A stretch of DNA of 35,546 nt from Syntrophomonadaceae bacterium (GTDB lineage: Bacteria; Bacillota; Dethiobacteria; DTU022). Made by a program: the position numbers and the translations under genes. Numbering within the stretch: position 1 is the stretch's first letter; each line of letters begins with the position of its first letter. The stretch lies in assembly GCA_007128625.1 (NCBI GenBank), contig SKXC01000033.1, positions 1 through 35,546 on the forward strand, read 5' to 3'. The notes below the pieces were generated by a model. It had not been told where the DNA came from. It ran no database searches and worked only from the letters and a program-made list of their open reading frames with translations. This document shows positions 8,414 through 18,437 of the stretch, in pieces.

Positions 8414-10562
8414 AAAAACACTTTTCAGTGAGTTTTTTGATCGCTCAAAGTCGTTTAAAGATAATATTCGTTTACAGAAACTGGTCCTGGTAGTAGGACT
8501 TTTTATAACTGTCTATCTTATACTGGCTTTTGTTAGCATGCCTGCACGCCTCGATCTTTCAGTTGGCAGGCCCAGTCCACGTACAATCTATGCTCCCCGT
8601 GATACTGAGGATTCTTATAAAACAGAACAGAAGCGCAAAGAGGCTGCAGAAGAAGTAAGAGATGTATATGACTATGATCCGGCAGTTTTAGATGAGGCAC
8701 TGAGCGAAATAGATGTTTTTTTCGATAGAGTTATAAAAATAAAAGATGAAGAAGTAGAGCTTGCAGAAGAAGCTGAAGAAGCCGGAGAAGCTGAGGAAAT
8801 TGATGAGGAGCTTAAGACCGCTGCAAGGGTGGAAAAATTACAAACATTGCTTCCCGAAGAATTATCCGAAGAGACTGTCGCTGCGCTTTTAACCAGTGAA
8901 AGCACATTAAGAGATTTACAGGGTCGCCTGAACAATACTCTAAAAGAGCTGTTTGAAGATGGTATTAAAGAAAACGAGGAAGATCAGGCGAAGAAAAAGC
9001 TTGCCGAAGAAATAGCTCCCTATCCTTTTAGTGCCAACCTGAAGCAAATTGCTGAAGTTTTAGGCATTTCTTTGATTGAGCCAAACTTGCATTATAACGA
9101 AGAAGCCACTGAACAAAATCGTGAGCTTGCCCGGCAACAGGTTGATCCGGTTATCATTATGCGCAATACCCTCATCGTCAGTGAGGGTGAACTAATCTCA
9201 GAACACCAGATGTCTCAACTGGAAGATCTGGGTCTGATTAGGGGTCAGCGGGCAGATTACCCGGCTTTTATCGGGTTATTTTTACTGCTGGTTATTTTGT
9301 TCGCCCTGGTCGGGATATATATGTCAATATTTGTTAGAGATGTTTTTACCAGTCCCAGGTTACTGTTATTGATGGGAATAGTTTTTGTTATTACTCTATT
9401 ATTTTGTGTGGCAGCCAGCTTTTTTTCGGGTTACCTGATTCCGGTAGCCATTGGTGTAATACTGATTACTGTTTTGTTTGGCTATAAATTAGCCTTGATC
9501 ATTAACCTTGTACTGATCCTGATGGTCGGATTAATAACCGGCGGCGATTTTTCATTTATGTTTGTGGCGATCGCAGGTGGATTAGTTTCGATCTATGTGG
9601 TTTCAAGACTAAGCCAGCGAAATGACCTGGCCCGTGCCGGTTTTTATGTTGCTGTTACAAACGCTGTGGTTATTTTATCTGCTTACCTGTTTTTCGGCCA
9701 TGTTAGCTTAGAATATGATTCGTTACTTAATTTCAGCTACAGTATGATGGCCGGTGTCGGCAATGGTATCCTTTCCTCAGTTGTGGCCATTGGTTTTCTG
9801 CCTTATCTGGAAAACTTTTTTGGAGTAACTACAGCTATTACTTTACTGGAAATGTCCAATCCCAACCATCCCTTGTTACGTGAAATGCTTATGAAAGCAC
9901 CGGGAACCTACTACCACAGTATGATGGTGTCTAATTTAGCCGAAACAGCTGCTGACTCAGTAAATGCCAATACATTATTAACCAGGGTAGGGGCCTACTA
10001 TCACGACATAGGAAAATTAAAACGTCCGTACTTTTTCTCAGAGAACCAGCTGTCAGGGGATAACCCCCATTCTAAGCTTTCTCCCAACCTGAGTACATTA
10101 ATAATAGGAGCTCATCCAAAGGATGGAGTAGAAATTGGGAAAAAACATCGTTTACCGGATCCAATTGTTGATATTGCCGGTCAGCATCATGGCACCAGCA
10201 TGATTTCCTTTTTCTTTCAAAAGGCCCTGGAGAACAACTGCCGTGAAGAGGTTTCTGCTGATAAGTATCGTTATGAAGGACCTAAACCGCAGACCAAAGA
10301 ATCGGCAATTATAATGCTTGCCGATGCTGTGGAAGCAGGTGTTCGTTCCCTTTCTAAACCTACAAGCAACCGTGTTGAAACGATGGTGCGCCGTGTGATT
10401 AAAGAAAAATTGGAAGACGGTCAGCTTGATCAGTCCGATTTAACCTTAAAAGAGATTGATCAGATTGCTGAATCATTTGTCCATATTTTCTCGGGCATTT
10501 ATCATCAAAGGATTGAGTATCCGGAAAAAGTACTCAAGGCGGAACTGGAAAAGGGGAAATAA
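8406..10562 (+). CDS. pgpH: 7TM-HD family protein, PgpH/YqfF-type (c-di-AMP phosphodiesterase family)
   Basis: Extracellular 7TMR-HDED-like region, 7 TM helices, HD domain APGTYYHSMMVSNLAE...GAYYHDIGK...GQHHGTS. Likely start ATG 8406 (MGKKTLFSEFF) with 8-nt overlap with phoH; the longer ORF begins at 8370. Confidence 0.93.
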   Translation: MGKKTLFSEFFDRSKSFKDNIRLQKLVLVVGLFITVYLILAFVSMPARLDLSVGRPSPRTIYAPRDTEDSYKTEQKRKEAAEEVRDVYDYDPAVLDEALSEIDVFFDRVIKIKDEEVELAEEAEEAGEAEEIDEELKTAARVEKLQTLLPEELSEETVAALLTSESTLRDLQGRLNNTLKELFEDGIKENEEDQAKKKLAEEIAPYPFSANLKQIAEVLGISLIEPNLHYNEEATEQNRELARQQVDPVIIMRNTLIVSEGELISEHQMSQLEDLGLIRGQRADYPAFIGLFLLLVILFALVGIYMSIFVRDVFTSPRLLLLMGIVFVITLLFCVAASFFSGYLIPVAIGVILITVLFGYKLALIINLVLILMVGLITGGDFSFMFVAIAGGLVSIYVVSRLSQRNDLARAGFYVAVTNAVVILSAYLFFGHVSLEYDSLLNFSYSMMAGVGNGILSSVVAIGFLPYLENFFGVTTAITLLEMSNPNHPLLREMLMKAPGTYYHSMMVSNLAETAADSVNANTLLTRVGAYYHDIGKLKRPYFFSENQLSGDNPHSKLSPNLSTLIIGAHPKDGVEIGKKHRLPDPIVDIAGQHHGTSMISFFFQKALENNCREEVSADKYRYEGPKPQTKESAIIMLADAVEAGVRSLSKPTSNRVETMVRRVIKEKLEDGQLDQSDLTLKEIDQIAESFVHIFSGIYHQRIEYPEKVLKAELEKGK

Positions 10563-10568
10563 GTTTAA

Positions 10569-11024
10569 ATGAGTGTCTGCATTACCTGCTTAACAGACGA
10601 AATAAAAATTTCCGAGACTTTTAGCAAACAATTGATAAAAGCAGTCGATCTGCTGTTAGAAGAATACAACCTGGCCGGAGGAGAGGTTGGAATTATTTTG
10701 AGCGATGATCAATACCTGGCCTCTCTGAATAAAAAATACCGGAACAAAGATGCTCCGACTGATGTCCTGTCTTTTTCATTTCTTGAGACAGCAGATGATA
10801 AAGTTGAGGGTGTTCAGGAATTTGCGGTTGGCGATATCTATATATCTGTTGAAAGGGCTTTAGAACAAAAAGAACAGGCCGGACACAGCCTGGAAAAAGA
10901 AGTTTTTCTGCTGGCTGTTCACGGTATGCTTCATCTTCTTGGTTTTGATCATGATGATGAAAAAGATAAGCATTTAATGCAGAATAAAGAGAAAGAATTA
11001 TTGAATGAATTTGCCGGGAACTAG
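10569..11024 (+). CDS. ybeY: Endoribonuclease YbeY (rRNA maturation factor)
   Basis: LNKKYRNKDAPTDVLSFSF and the zinc motif HGMLHLLGFDHD. Confidence 0.97.
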   Translation: MSVCITCLTDEIKISETFSKQLIKAVDLLLEEYNLAGGEVGIILSDDQYLASLNKKYRNKDAPTDVLSFSFLETADDKVEGVQEFAVGDIYISVERALEQKEQAGHSLEKEVFLLAVHGMLHLLGFDHDDEKDKHLMQNKEKELLNEFAGN

Positions 11025-11417
11025 GTGGTGGGTAAAGTGATCTATAAAGTGTTTCTTAGCCTAAAAAATGCATGCAATGGCCTGAAATACTGTTTTTTAA
11101 CTCAACGCAACATGGTTATTCATGCAGTTATTGGTACTATAGTCCTGGTTGCGGCATTATTATTGCAAGTTTCATTAACCGGTATGCTTTTGTTGTTTAC
11201 GGCAATTATGTTTGTTTTAACCGCGGAAGCTTTTAATACAGCCCTGGAGCAGACGATAGATCTGATTACCAGGGAACGTAACCTGCTAGCTCAGAATGCT
11301 AAAGATATTTCTTCCGGGGCTGTTCTGCTTACCTCATTATTTGCTGTTGTGATTGGCCTGTTCATACTTGGTCCGCCTTTATGGTTTTTATTTAAAGAAT
11401 TATTTCTATCTCATTAG
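11025..11417 (+). CDS. dgkA: Diacylglycerol/undecaprenol kinase family protein (GTG start)
   Basis: AxNGLKYCFLTQRNMVIHA, AEAFNTALEQTIDLIT..., AKDISSGAVLLTS; between ybeY and cdd. Confidence 0.93.
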   Translation: MVGKVIYKVFLSLKNACNGLKYCFLTQRNMVIHAVIGTIVLVAALLLQVSLTGMLLLFTAIMFVLTAEAFNTALEQTIDLITRERNLLAQNAKDISSGAVLLTSLFAVVIGLFILGPPLWFLFKELFLSH

Positions 11418-11490
11418 ACCCTGACTAAACCCTGGTTATTATTTAAGGTTAGCTTTTTCTTTTTGTAATTAACCCTAACTCTATTATTTG

Positions 11491-11544
11491 CGGCAGCTAT
11501 TTTTAAGCTTTCGATTAGTCCATTTTTAAGCTGCTGCCTTTTTT
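11491..11544 (+). terminator. Possible terminator/attenuator between dgkA and the cdd-trmO fusion
   Basis: GGCAGC...GCTGCC arms around a long loop, followed by TTTTTT. Confidence 0.4.
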
Positions 11545-11582
11545 AAGAACAGCGTTAAAAAAGATGTCAAGAGGTGTAAAAA

Positions 11583-12413
11583 ATGAATACCGGGGCTCTC
11601 CTAACAACAGCTAGTGCAGCCAGGATGAGAGCTTATGCTCCCTATTCAGGCAACCTGGTTGGAGCCGCCTTGCTTACTGAAGAAGGCGCAATTATTACAG
11701 GCGCCAATATCGAAAATGCTTCTTACGGTATAACAACCTGTGCAGAAAGAGTAGCGATTATGACGGCGGTACATGCCGGACACCAAAAGTTTAAAAGCAT
11801 TGCTGTTTTTTCTGATAATTCACCGCCAGTAACCCCCTGTGGAGCGTGTCGGCAGGTATTGTGGGAATTGGCCGGAAATATTGAAGTGATCATGGGAAAT
11901 TGTAATAATGAAGAAACAAAAATTATGCCCTTACAGGACTTACTACCGGAACCTTACGGGATTAATAAATGGATTGGTAATTCACCTGATCAAAAATTAC
12001 TTGGTAAAGAAGAAATGTGGCGTTTGCCGGTATTGTTTCACCCGATTGGCTATACGGCAAATAATTACCATGAACCCGGGATGATTCCTGAAAACTATAA
12101 AGAACTATTGTCACAGGTTATAATTAACCCGGAGATGGAAGACGGGCTTTACCGTCTGGAAGAAGAAGAGAGAATTAACATTATATCCTATTTACATCTG
12201 GCCGGAGGTTATCGGTTGAAAGACAGGGCCAGGGGCAGAGGTAATGAAGTATATGGTGTTTTTGCCTGTCGTACTCCCTTAAGACCTAATTCAATAGCGC
12301 AAACTACTGTTCAGCTTGTGGATAGAAAGGGGAATATACTTACTGTTAAAGGATTGGATCTGATTAACAGAACCCCTGTTCTTGATATTAAGACAGTTCT
12401 ACCGGGCAGGTAG
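11583..12413 (+). CDS. Cytidine deaminase fused to C-terminal TrmO/TsaA (UPF0066)-like domain
   Basis: N-terminal half: YAPYSGNLVGAALL, NIENASYGITTCAERVAI (CAE), PCGACRQVL. C-terminal half: LFHPIGYTAN...GNEVYGVFACRTPLRPNSIAQTTVQLV...VKGLDLINRTPVLDIKTVLP, matching the TrmO GVFATRSxxRPNPIG...LDxxdGTPVxDIKPYLP pattern. One uninterrupted 276-codon ORF. Confidence 0.88.
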   Translation: MNTGALLTTASAARMRAYAPYSGNLVGAALLTEEGAIITGANIENASYGITTCAERVAIMTAVHAGHQKFKSIAVFSDNSPPVTPCGACRQVLWELAGNIEVIMGNCNNEETKIMPLQDLLPEPYGINKWIGNSPDQKLLGKEEMWRLPVLFHPIGYTANNYHEPGMIPENYKELLSQVIINPEMEDGLYRLEEEERINIISYLHLAGGYRLKDRARGRGNEVYGVFACRTPLRPNSIAQTTVQLVDRKGNILTVKGLDLINRTPVLDIKTVLPGR

Positions 12414-12418
12414 AACAA

Positions 12419-12619
12419 TCATAATAGGTAAGTATAGATAATCGAAGCTGAGAAAACAATCAGGATCAAAGCGATCAGGGTCGCCAGACCTGAAAGAGGA
12501 ATAATGATTACTCCTCCGAAAAGGAGTGCAAAAAAAATAAGGTTGACAATCAAAGCTTTTCTGCTGGGCTTTTTTGTCTGTTCATTATTTTGGTTTCCCG
12601 TTCCAGTTCTCTGGTTCAT
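12419..12619 (-). CDS. Small hypothetical membrane protein (two TM segments)
   Basis: 66 aa: polar N-terminus then LIVNLIFFALLFGGVIIIPLSGLATLIALILIVFSASIIYTYLL; ggggtaac upstream of ATG. Opposite strand to neighbours. Confidence 0.5.
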   Translation of the reverse strand: MNQRTGTGNQNNEQTKKPSRKALIVNLIFFALLFGGVIIIPLSGLATLIALILIVFSASIIYTYLL

Positions 12620-12706
12620 TTATAGTTACCCCATGGAGAATTAATATGTTCGAAGAATGGCACCTTAAGTATACCTTATTTTAATGCGGCAGGGAAGGGT
12701 TAAACA

Positions 12707-13594
12707 ATGCACCGTTCAGGATTTGTGGCTCTAATTGGCAGGCCCAATGTTGGGAAATCAACCCTGCTCAATGCTCTGGTAGGCGAAAAAGTAGCCATAA
12801 TTTCTAAATGCCCCCAGACTACGCGAAATCAAATCCGTGCTGTTTTAACCAGGCCAGAAGAACAGATAATTTTTATTGATACACCCGGTTTGCATAAACC
12901 AAAACATAAGCTTGGATCAGCAATGGTTAAAAAAGCAAGAAATACGATGCAGGAAGTTGACCTGGTCTGTTTTATAGTAGAAGCCAACCATCCGCCGGGT
13001 GCTGGTGATGGCCATATTGCAGAACTATTAAACACAGTCGCCTGCCCTGTTTTTTTAATTCTAAACAAAATTGACCTGGTTACACCGGATAAGTATGTTA
13101 CCTACAGCGAACTCTATAAAGCCAAGCATCCATTTAAAGCGCATTTTCCCGTATCGGCACTGCAGAAAATTGATCTTGAACCTTTGATTGAAGCTGCTGT
13201 AGCTGTTCTTCCGGAAGGACCCCGCTATTACCCACCTGATATGGTGACTGATCAGCCTGAACGGTTTATCGCTGCGGAAATAATTCGTGAAAAAATTATC
13301 CCTTTAACCAGGCAGGAGATTCCTTTTTCTATAGCCGTGGTTATTGAAGAAATGAAATTTCGTAATGACAGCGATTTGCTTGATATTCGTGCTGAAATTT
13401 TTGTCGAGAGGAAATCACAGGTCGGCATTGTTGTGGGGAGGGGTGGTTCTTTACTTAAAGAAGTTGGGATTGAAGCCCGCAGGGAACTGGAAGCTTTGTT
13501 TGGACACCATATTCATCTTGATATACGGGTAAAAGTTAAACGCGAATGGCGCAACCATGAAGAGGACTTGCGCCGCCTTGGTTATAGTGATTAA
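12707..13594 (+). CDS. era: GTPase Era
   Basis: GRPNVGKSTLLN, DTPGLHKP, NKIDLV, C-terminal KH domain (VGRGGSLLKEVGIEARRELE). Confidence 0.97.
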   Translation: MHRSGFVALIGRPNVGKSTLLNALVGEKVAIISKCPQTTRNQIRAVLTRPEEQIIFIDTPGLHKPKHKLGSAMVKKARNTMQEVDLVCFIVEANHPPGAGDGHIAELLNTVACPVFLILNKIDLVTPDKYVTYSELYKAKHPFKAHFPVSALQKIDLEPLIEAAVAVLPEGPRYYPPDMVTDQPERFIAAEIIREKIIPLTRQEIPFSIAVVIEEMKFRNDSDLLDIRAEIFVERKSQVGIVVGRGGSLLKEVGIEARRELEALFGHHIHLDIRVKVKREWRNHEEDLRRLGYSD

Positions 13595-13617
13595 ACTGTT
13601 TCAAGAAAGGAAAACAC

Positions 13618-14352
13618 TTGACTAAGCGAATTTTTAAAGCCGAGGGCCTGGTTTTACGGACCAGGGTTCTGGGGGAAGCAGATCGCCTGGTTACCCTGCT
13701 CACTTTTGAAGAGGGAAAATTTGAAGCTGTAGCCCGGGGTGCACGTAAAATAAAGAGTAAGCTTGCTGCCGGAGTGGATCTTTTTACCTACGGTCACTAT
13801 ACTTTCCACCGGGGCCGAACCTGGCCGATTATAACCGGGCAGGAGCCCCTGGAAAGATTTGTTTGGTTTCGTGAAGACCCTGAACTCTATCCATACGGTC
13901 TGTACCTGGCTGAGCTTACCGACCGCCTTATCATTGGTGAAGAACCCTGTGTGGCAGTATGTCAATTGCTGCTTGACGGTTGGCGCATGCTGGGTCAGGG
14001 TGTGGACCGTTTTCTTTTGTGCCGGACTTTTGAGCTTAAATTGGCCCATTATACTGGTTACAGTCCCTATTTTGATCTATGTATAAGCTGTGGTTCAGAA
14101 AACACTCAGGGCTTCAGCCCCAGGGAGGGGGGACTTTTATGTCAAAAATGCCAGGTTCCAGATGTGCTTAAACTGGATGCAGGCACCCTGGCGCTGGCCA
14201 GACGTTTGCTTAAAACACCTTTATCGCAGGTGCGGATGATTCGGCCCAGTACATTGCAAAAAGAAGAGCTGGCCCAATTAAATAATGCTTTTCTTGCTTA
14301 TCACCTCGATCTGGGTGAACTTAAATCAAGACGACTGCTAGGTGAAAATTAA
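13618..14352 (+). CDS. recO: DNA repair protein RecO (TTG start)
   Basis: AEGLVLRTRVLGEADRLVTLLT..., OB fold, four-Cys zinc site CISCGS...CQKC; downstream of era. Confidence 0.95.
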   Translation: MTKRIFKAEGLVLRTRVLGEADRLVTLLTFEEGKFEAVARGARKIKSKLAAGVDLFTYGHYTFHRGRTWPIITGQEPLERFVWFREDPELYPYGLYLAELTDRLIIGEEPCVAVCQLLLDGWRMLGQGVDRFLLCRTFELKLAHYTGYSPYFDLCISCGSENTQGFSPREGGLLCQKCQVPDVLKLDAGTLALARRLLKTPLSQVRMIRPSTLQKEELAQLNNAFLAYHLDLGELKSRRLLGEN

Positions 14353-14539
14353 CCTGCAATAATTACTGACTTACATTAGACAGTTTTTCGGACATGGTTT
14401 CAGGTTTTAGCTTATTATTTATTTAGGCTGCAGGCCTCATTATTTTTAACCCGGGGCAGGATTATCGTGATCAGAATTGTTCTGGCAGCAGATCTGCACC
14501 TTTATTTCGTATATAATAAGAGGAGAGGGGATAAATCCA

Positions 14540-15007
14540 GTGAAAATCGGTATAATTTTTTATTCTCACACCAACAATACAGCTTTTGTTGCCCGGAAGC
14601 TGCAGGAAAAGCTTGATCAAGCCGGTCATCAGACCAGGCTTGAGCAGATAACCATTAAGGGAAAAACACCAGCACAGCCCGGCAGATTCGAATTAGATCA
14701 TGTTCCGGCTGTGGGCGGTTATGACGCAGTTATTTTTGGCTCGCCTGTTCAGGCCTTTTCCTTAAACCCGGTTATGAAGGAGTATCTTGAACAGCTTCCG
14801 CCCATGACTGGCAGCATAGTTGCCTGTTTTGTAACCAAACAGCTGCCTGTTAAATGGTCCGGGGGGACCCAGGCTACCTCAATGATGAAAAGTATATGTG
14901 AATCAAAAGGGACCGTGGTCCGGGGGGTGGAAATAATCTTCTGGTCGAAAGGAAAACGTGAACAAAGTATTACCCGGGGTGTAGAGAACCTGAGCAGCTT
15001 GTTTTAA
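14540..15007 (+). CDS. Flavodoxin-family protein
   Basis: MKIGIIFYSHTNNTAFVARKL FMN phosphate-loop motif; YDAVIFGSPVQAFS. GTG start preferred because of RBS aggagagggg at 14521-14530. Confidence 0.88.
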   Translation: MKIGIIFYSHTNNTAFVARKLQEKLDQAGHQTRLEQITIKGKTPAQPGRFELDHVPAVGGYDAVIFGSPVQAFSLNPVMKEYLEQLPPMTGSIVACFVTKQLPVKWSGGTQATSMMKSICESKGTVVRGVEIIFWSKGKREQSITRGVENLSSLF

Positions 15008-15123
15008 CTGTTGTATTACTCGTTTTAGAAGGCCGGTGAAGACGGTTACTTTTTCTTTTGCGCCAAATACTTGACAATAAAGCGGCCAGTTGTTAGTATC
15101 TCTATAATTAAATAGCTGATCAG

Positions 15124-15328
15124 GCAATGATGGAAAGAAGTAGCCGGGCCAATCCTGGATAATAATCAGCGAGTCGGGGATGGTGCAAGCCCGTCAGGAA
15201 ATTCGGTGAATGGCGTTCCTGAGCTTTAAATAATTAAGCGGATCCCGGATAATGAGGGATCAAGTAGGGTGGAACCGCGGGAGAACCTCCCGTCCCTATG
15301 GTTTTAGCAACCAGGGGCGGGGGGTTTT
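15124..15328 (+). promoter_or_regulatory. Glycine T-box riboswitch upstream of glyQS
   Basis: Stem I landmarks gatGGAAagaAGTA...AGCGA...ATGGTG, GGC in the specifier position at 15212-15214, T-box AGGGTGGAACCGCGG at 15266-15280, then terminator arms CCCGTCCCTATGG/CCAGGGGCGGG plus T-run. Confidence 0.95.
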
Positions 15329-15355
15329 ATATGTTTGTTAAAAGGAGGAATTATT

Positions 15356-16237
15356 TTGGACTTGCAAACGATCATTTTTAAGTTTCAGGAATATTGGGCC
15401 CAGCGAGGGTGCCTGATCTGGCAGCCCTATGATATTGAAAAAGGAGCCGGTACTATGAACCCCGCTACTTTTTTAAAATCTTTGGGGCCGGAACCCTGGT
15501 CGGTTGGCTATATTGAACCTTCAAGAAGACCTGCTGACGGTCGTTACGGTGAAAACCCGAACCGGCTTTACCAGCATTTACAGTACCAGGTTATAATCAA
15601 ACCTGCTCCGCCTGATATCCAGGATCAGTATCTCGACAGCCTGGCCTATCTTGGACTCAACCCGCTGGAGCATGACATCAGGTTCGTCGAAGACAACTGG
15701 GAGGCACCCACCCTGGGGGCCTGGGGTCTGGGCTGGGAAGTTTGGCTGGATGGAATGGAAATTACCCAGTTTACCTATTTTCAGCAGGTGGGTGGTTTTG
15801 ATGTTGAAAAGGTGCCGGTAGAGCTTACTTACGGACTCGAAAGAATTGCCATGTATTTGCAGGATCGCGATAATGTATTCGACTTGATCTGGACCGGGAA
15901 CATTACTTACGGTGAAGTATACAAGCGGGTGGAATGGGAACAATCCAGTTACAGCTTTGACTATGCCGACAGAGATTTGTTGTTTAACCTTTTTGGTTTA
16001 TACGAAACCGAGGCAAAGCGTTTGTTGGAACTGGACCTGGTTTACCCTGCTTACGATTATATTTTAAAGTGCTCGCACACATTCAACAATCTCGATGCAC
16101 GAGGAGCGATCAGTGTTACTGAAAGAGCTGCATATATAGCGCGGGTGCGTGTCCTGGCCAGGCTTTGTGCGGAATGTTACCTGAAGCAGCGTGAAGCGGC
16201 AGGGTATCCGTTATCGGCAGGAGGTGGAGTAAGTTGA
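15356..16237 (+). CDS. glyQ: Glycine--tRNA ligase alpha subunit
   Basis: [50 protein letters not shown] start at 15356 preceded by AAAGGAGG (ORF track start 15335 is longer). Confidence 0.97.
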   Translation: MDLQTIIFKFQEYWAQRGCLIWQPYDIEKGAGTMNPATFLKSLGPEPWSVGYIEPSRRPADGRYGENPNRLYQHLQYQVIIKPAPPDIQDQYLDSLAYLGLNPLEHDIRFVEDNWEAPTLGAWGLGWEVWLDGMEITQFTYFQQVGGFDVEKVPVELTYGLERIAMYLQDRDNVFDLIWTGNITYGEVYKRVEWEQSSYSFDYADRDLLFNLFGLYETEAKRLLELDLVYPAYDYILKCSHTFNNLDARGAISVTERAAYIARVRVLARLCAECYLKQREAAGYPLSAGGGVS

Positions 16238-18312
16238 CAGCTGCTTATGATCTGTTGCTGGAAATAGGCTGTGAAGAGATTCCCTCAAGGTTTTTACCGG
16301 GGGCTATGGAACAACTGGAAAAGGGTTCAGCAGCCTTATTGGAAGAATACAGGCTCAAGCATGAAAAAATTGAAACCTATGCCACACCGCGCCGCCTGGT
16401 TGTTATGGTCAAAGCACTTGAAGCCGGACAGGGAGATATTGTGGAAAAGGTAAAAGGACCACCAATTGATCGGGCTTATGATGATAACGGCAAACCGACC
16501 AGGGCATTAGAGGGTTTTGTGAAAAACCAGGGGGTTTCCACCAAGCAGTTGGAAGAAGAGACTATTAAGGGAGCCCGCTACGTATTCGCCCGCAGGGAGA
16601 TTCCGGGCAAACCGACAGAAGAACTGCTGCCAGATTTATTGCCGCAGTTGATTAAAAAGCTGTCATTTCCCCGCCCGATGTACTGGCAGAGCAAAGAGGT
16701 GCGTTTTGCCCGCCCTATCCGCTGGTTGTTGGCCCTCTATAACCAAAAACCGGTTACCTTTAAGTTTGCCGGCATTGAATCAGGCAACAGAACTTACGGG
16801 CATCGTTTCCTGGCCCCGGGACCTTTTGTAATTAACAATGTGGAGCATTTCTTTAGCTGCCTCGATGAAAAATATATTGTGCTTGATCAAAACCGCCGCC
16901 GGAAAATGATTTGTGATCAGCTGGAACAAAAGGCCGCAGAAAACGGCGGAGTGGCTTTAATCGATGATGATTTACTCGAAGAAGTCACCTACCTGGTCGA
17001 ATACCCGGTTGCTGTTGACGGTTTTTTCGATCAAGCCTATCTTGACCTGCCCCAGGAAGTGCCGATCACATCGATGCAGTATCACCAGCGCTACTTTCCC
17101 ATTGTGGAAAAAGAAAGCGGACGCCTGCTGCCCTGTTTTGTCGGGATCAGCAATAACCGTTTTCATCCCAATATCCGCAAGGGCTATGCCAAGGTCTTGC
17201 AGGCCCGCCTTGCTGATGGACGTTTTTTCTATAATGAAGATCGCAAAGTGCCACTGGAAAACTATGTTAGCAAGCTGGAAAGTGTAATATTTTTGGAATC
17301 CCTGGGAAACATGGATCAAAAACGTTCACGGTTAATTGATCTGGCTTCTACACTGGCACAGTCTCTTGATCTGTCAGCTGAGAAAATTGAAATAATAAGG
17401 CGAATTGCCCATTTATGCAAAGCCGACCTGGTAACCAGTATGGTTAAAGAGTTTCCTGAACTGCAGGGGGTGATGGGCCGTGAATATGCCCGGCTCAGCA
17501 ATGAAGGGGATGAGGTTGCCCTTGGCATATATGAGCACTACTTACCCCGCTATGCCGGAGACCGCCTGCCTTCATTTACAGAGGCGGCGATAGTATCGCT
17601 TGCCGATCGGATTGATACCCTGGCCGGATGTTTTGCCATTGGTATTCAACCCACGGGTTCCCAGGATCCCTATGCTTTGCGCAGGCAGGCCCAGGGTGTA
17701 ATCTACATTCTTTTGGACCTGGAGATTGATTTGAAGTTAACAGACCTGGTCAATCAGGCGCTTGATCTGCTGTCTCAAAACTTAAAACTGGATTCACAAC
17801 ACCGGGAAAAATTAGAAGTTAGTTTGCAGGAATTCCTGGTGCAGCGGATTCGTTTTGCCTTCCAGGAAAGAGGACTGGCTCACGATATTATCGAAGCTGT
17901 CCTGGCAGTGCCTTTTGATAACATTTCAGAGCTTTATAATCGGGCTGTTGTTCTTGAAGAATACCTGCAGGGTCCCCTTCTTGACGATGTAATTATTGCT
18001 TATAACCGGGTCGCCAACCTGACCAGGCAAGCGACTGCAAAAGATCTGGATCAAACCCTGCTTGCCGATCCGGCCGAAATAGAACTTTTCCAAAAATGGC
18101 AGGAAATCAAATCTGAATTGGAAGCCATAAACAGCCCCGATCAGTGGCTCAAAATGCTGCAGACTTTAAAGGTTCCTATTGATCAATATTTCGATACTGT
18201 TATGGTTATGGTCGAAGATAACCAGGTTCGTGAAAACAGGTTGTCCATGCTGGTTGAAATAAAAACTTTGTTTAATCGTTTGGCTGATTTTTCCAGGTTA
18301 CAGTCTTCTTAA
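16234..18312 (+). CDS. glyS: Glycine--tRNA ligase beta subunit
   Basis: [22 protein letters not shown]...; 4-nt overlap with glyQ; TTG start. Confidence 0.97.
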   Translation: MTAAYDLLLEIGCEEIPSRFLPGAMEQLEKGSAALLEEYRLKHEKIETYATPRRLVVMVKALEAGQGDIVEKVKGPPIDRAYDDNGKPTRALEGFVKNQGVSTKQLEEETIKGARYVFARREIPGKPTEELLPDLLPQLIKKLSFPRPMYWQSKEVRFARPIRWLLALYNQKPVTFKFAGIESGNRTYGHRFLAPGPFVINNVEHFFSCLDEKYIVLDQNRRRKMICDQLEQKAAENGGVALIDDDLLEEVTYLVEYPVAVDGFFDQAYLDLPQEVPITSMQYHQRYFPIVEKESGRLLPCFVGISNNRFHPNIRKGYAKVLQARLADGRFFYNEDRKVPLENYVSKLESVIFLESLGNMDQKRSRLIDLASTLAQSLDLSAEKIEIIRRIAHLCKADLVTSMVKEFPELQGVMGREYARLSNEGDEVALGIYEHYLPRYAGDRLPSFTEAAIVSLADRIDTLAGCFAIGIQPTGSQDPYALRRQAQGVIYILLDLEIDLKLTDLVNQALDLLSQNLKLDSQHREKLEVSLQEFLVQRIRFAFQERGLAHDIIEAVLAVPFDNISELYNRAVVLEEYLQGPLLDDVIIAYNRVANLTRQATAKDLDQTLLADPAEIELFQKWQEIKSELEAINSPDQWLKMLQTLKVPIDQYFDTVMVMVEDNQVRENRLSMLVEIKTLFNRLADFSRLQSS

Positions 18313-18437
18313 AACATGATCACTCCGGCAGGAAAAACACGGTTCTGTAGCGTATACAAGCTGTAATCTGTTTTGTCTGCTGCATGGTCGGGCCCAACTC
18401 AATAGAAGCCTGATATATTGCAGGGAGGAGCCTTTTA

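Noticed and set aside
8672-8935. Ser-rich antisense ORF over pgpH
   Set aside because: Mirror of the Glu/Ala-rich stretch (EEAEEAGEAEE) of PgpH; not a gene.
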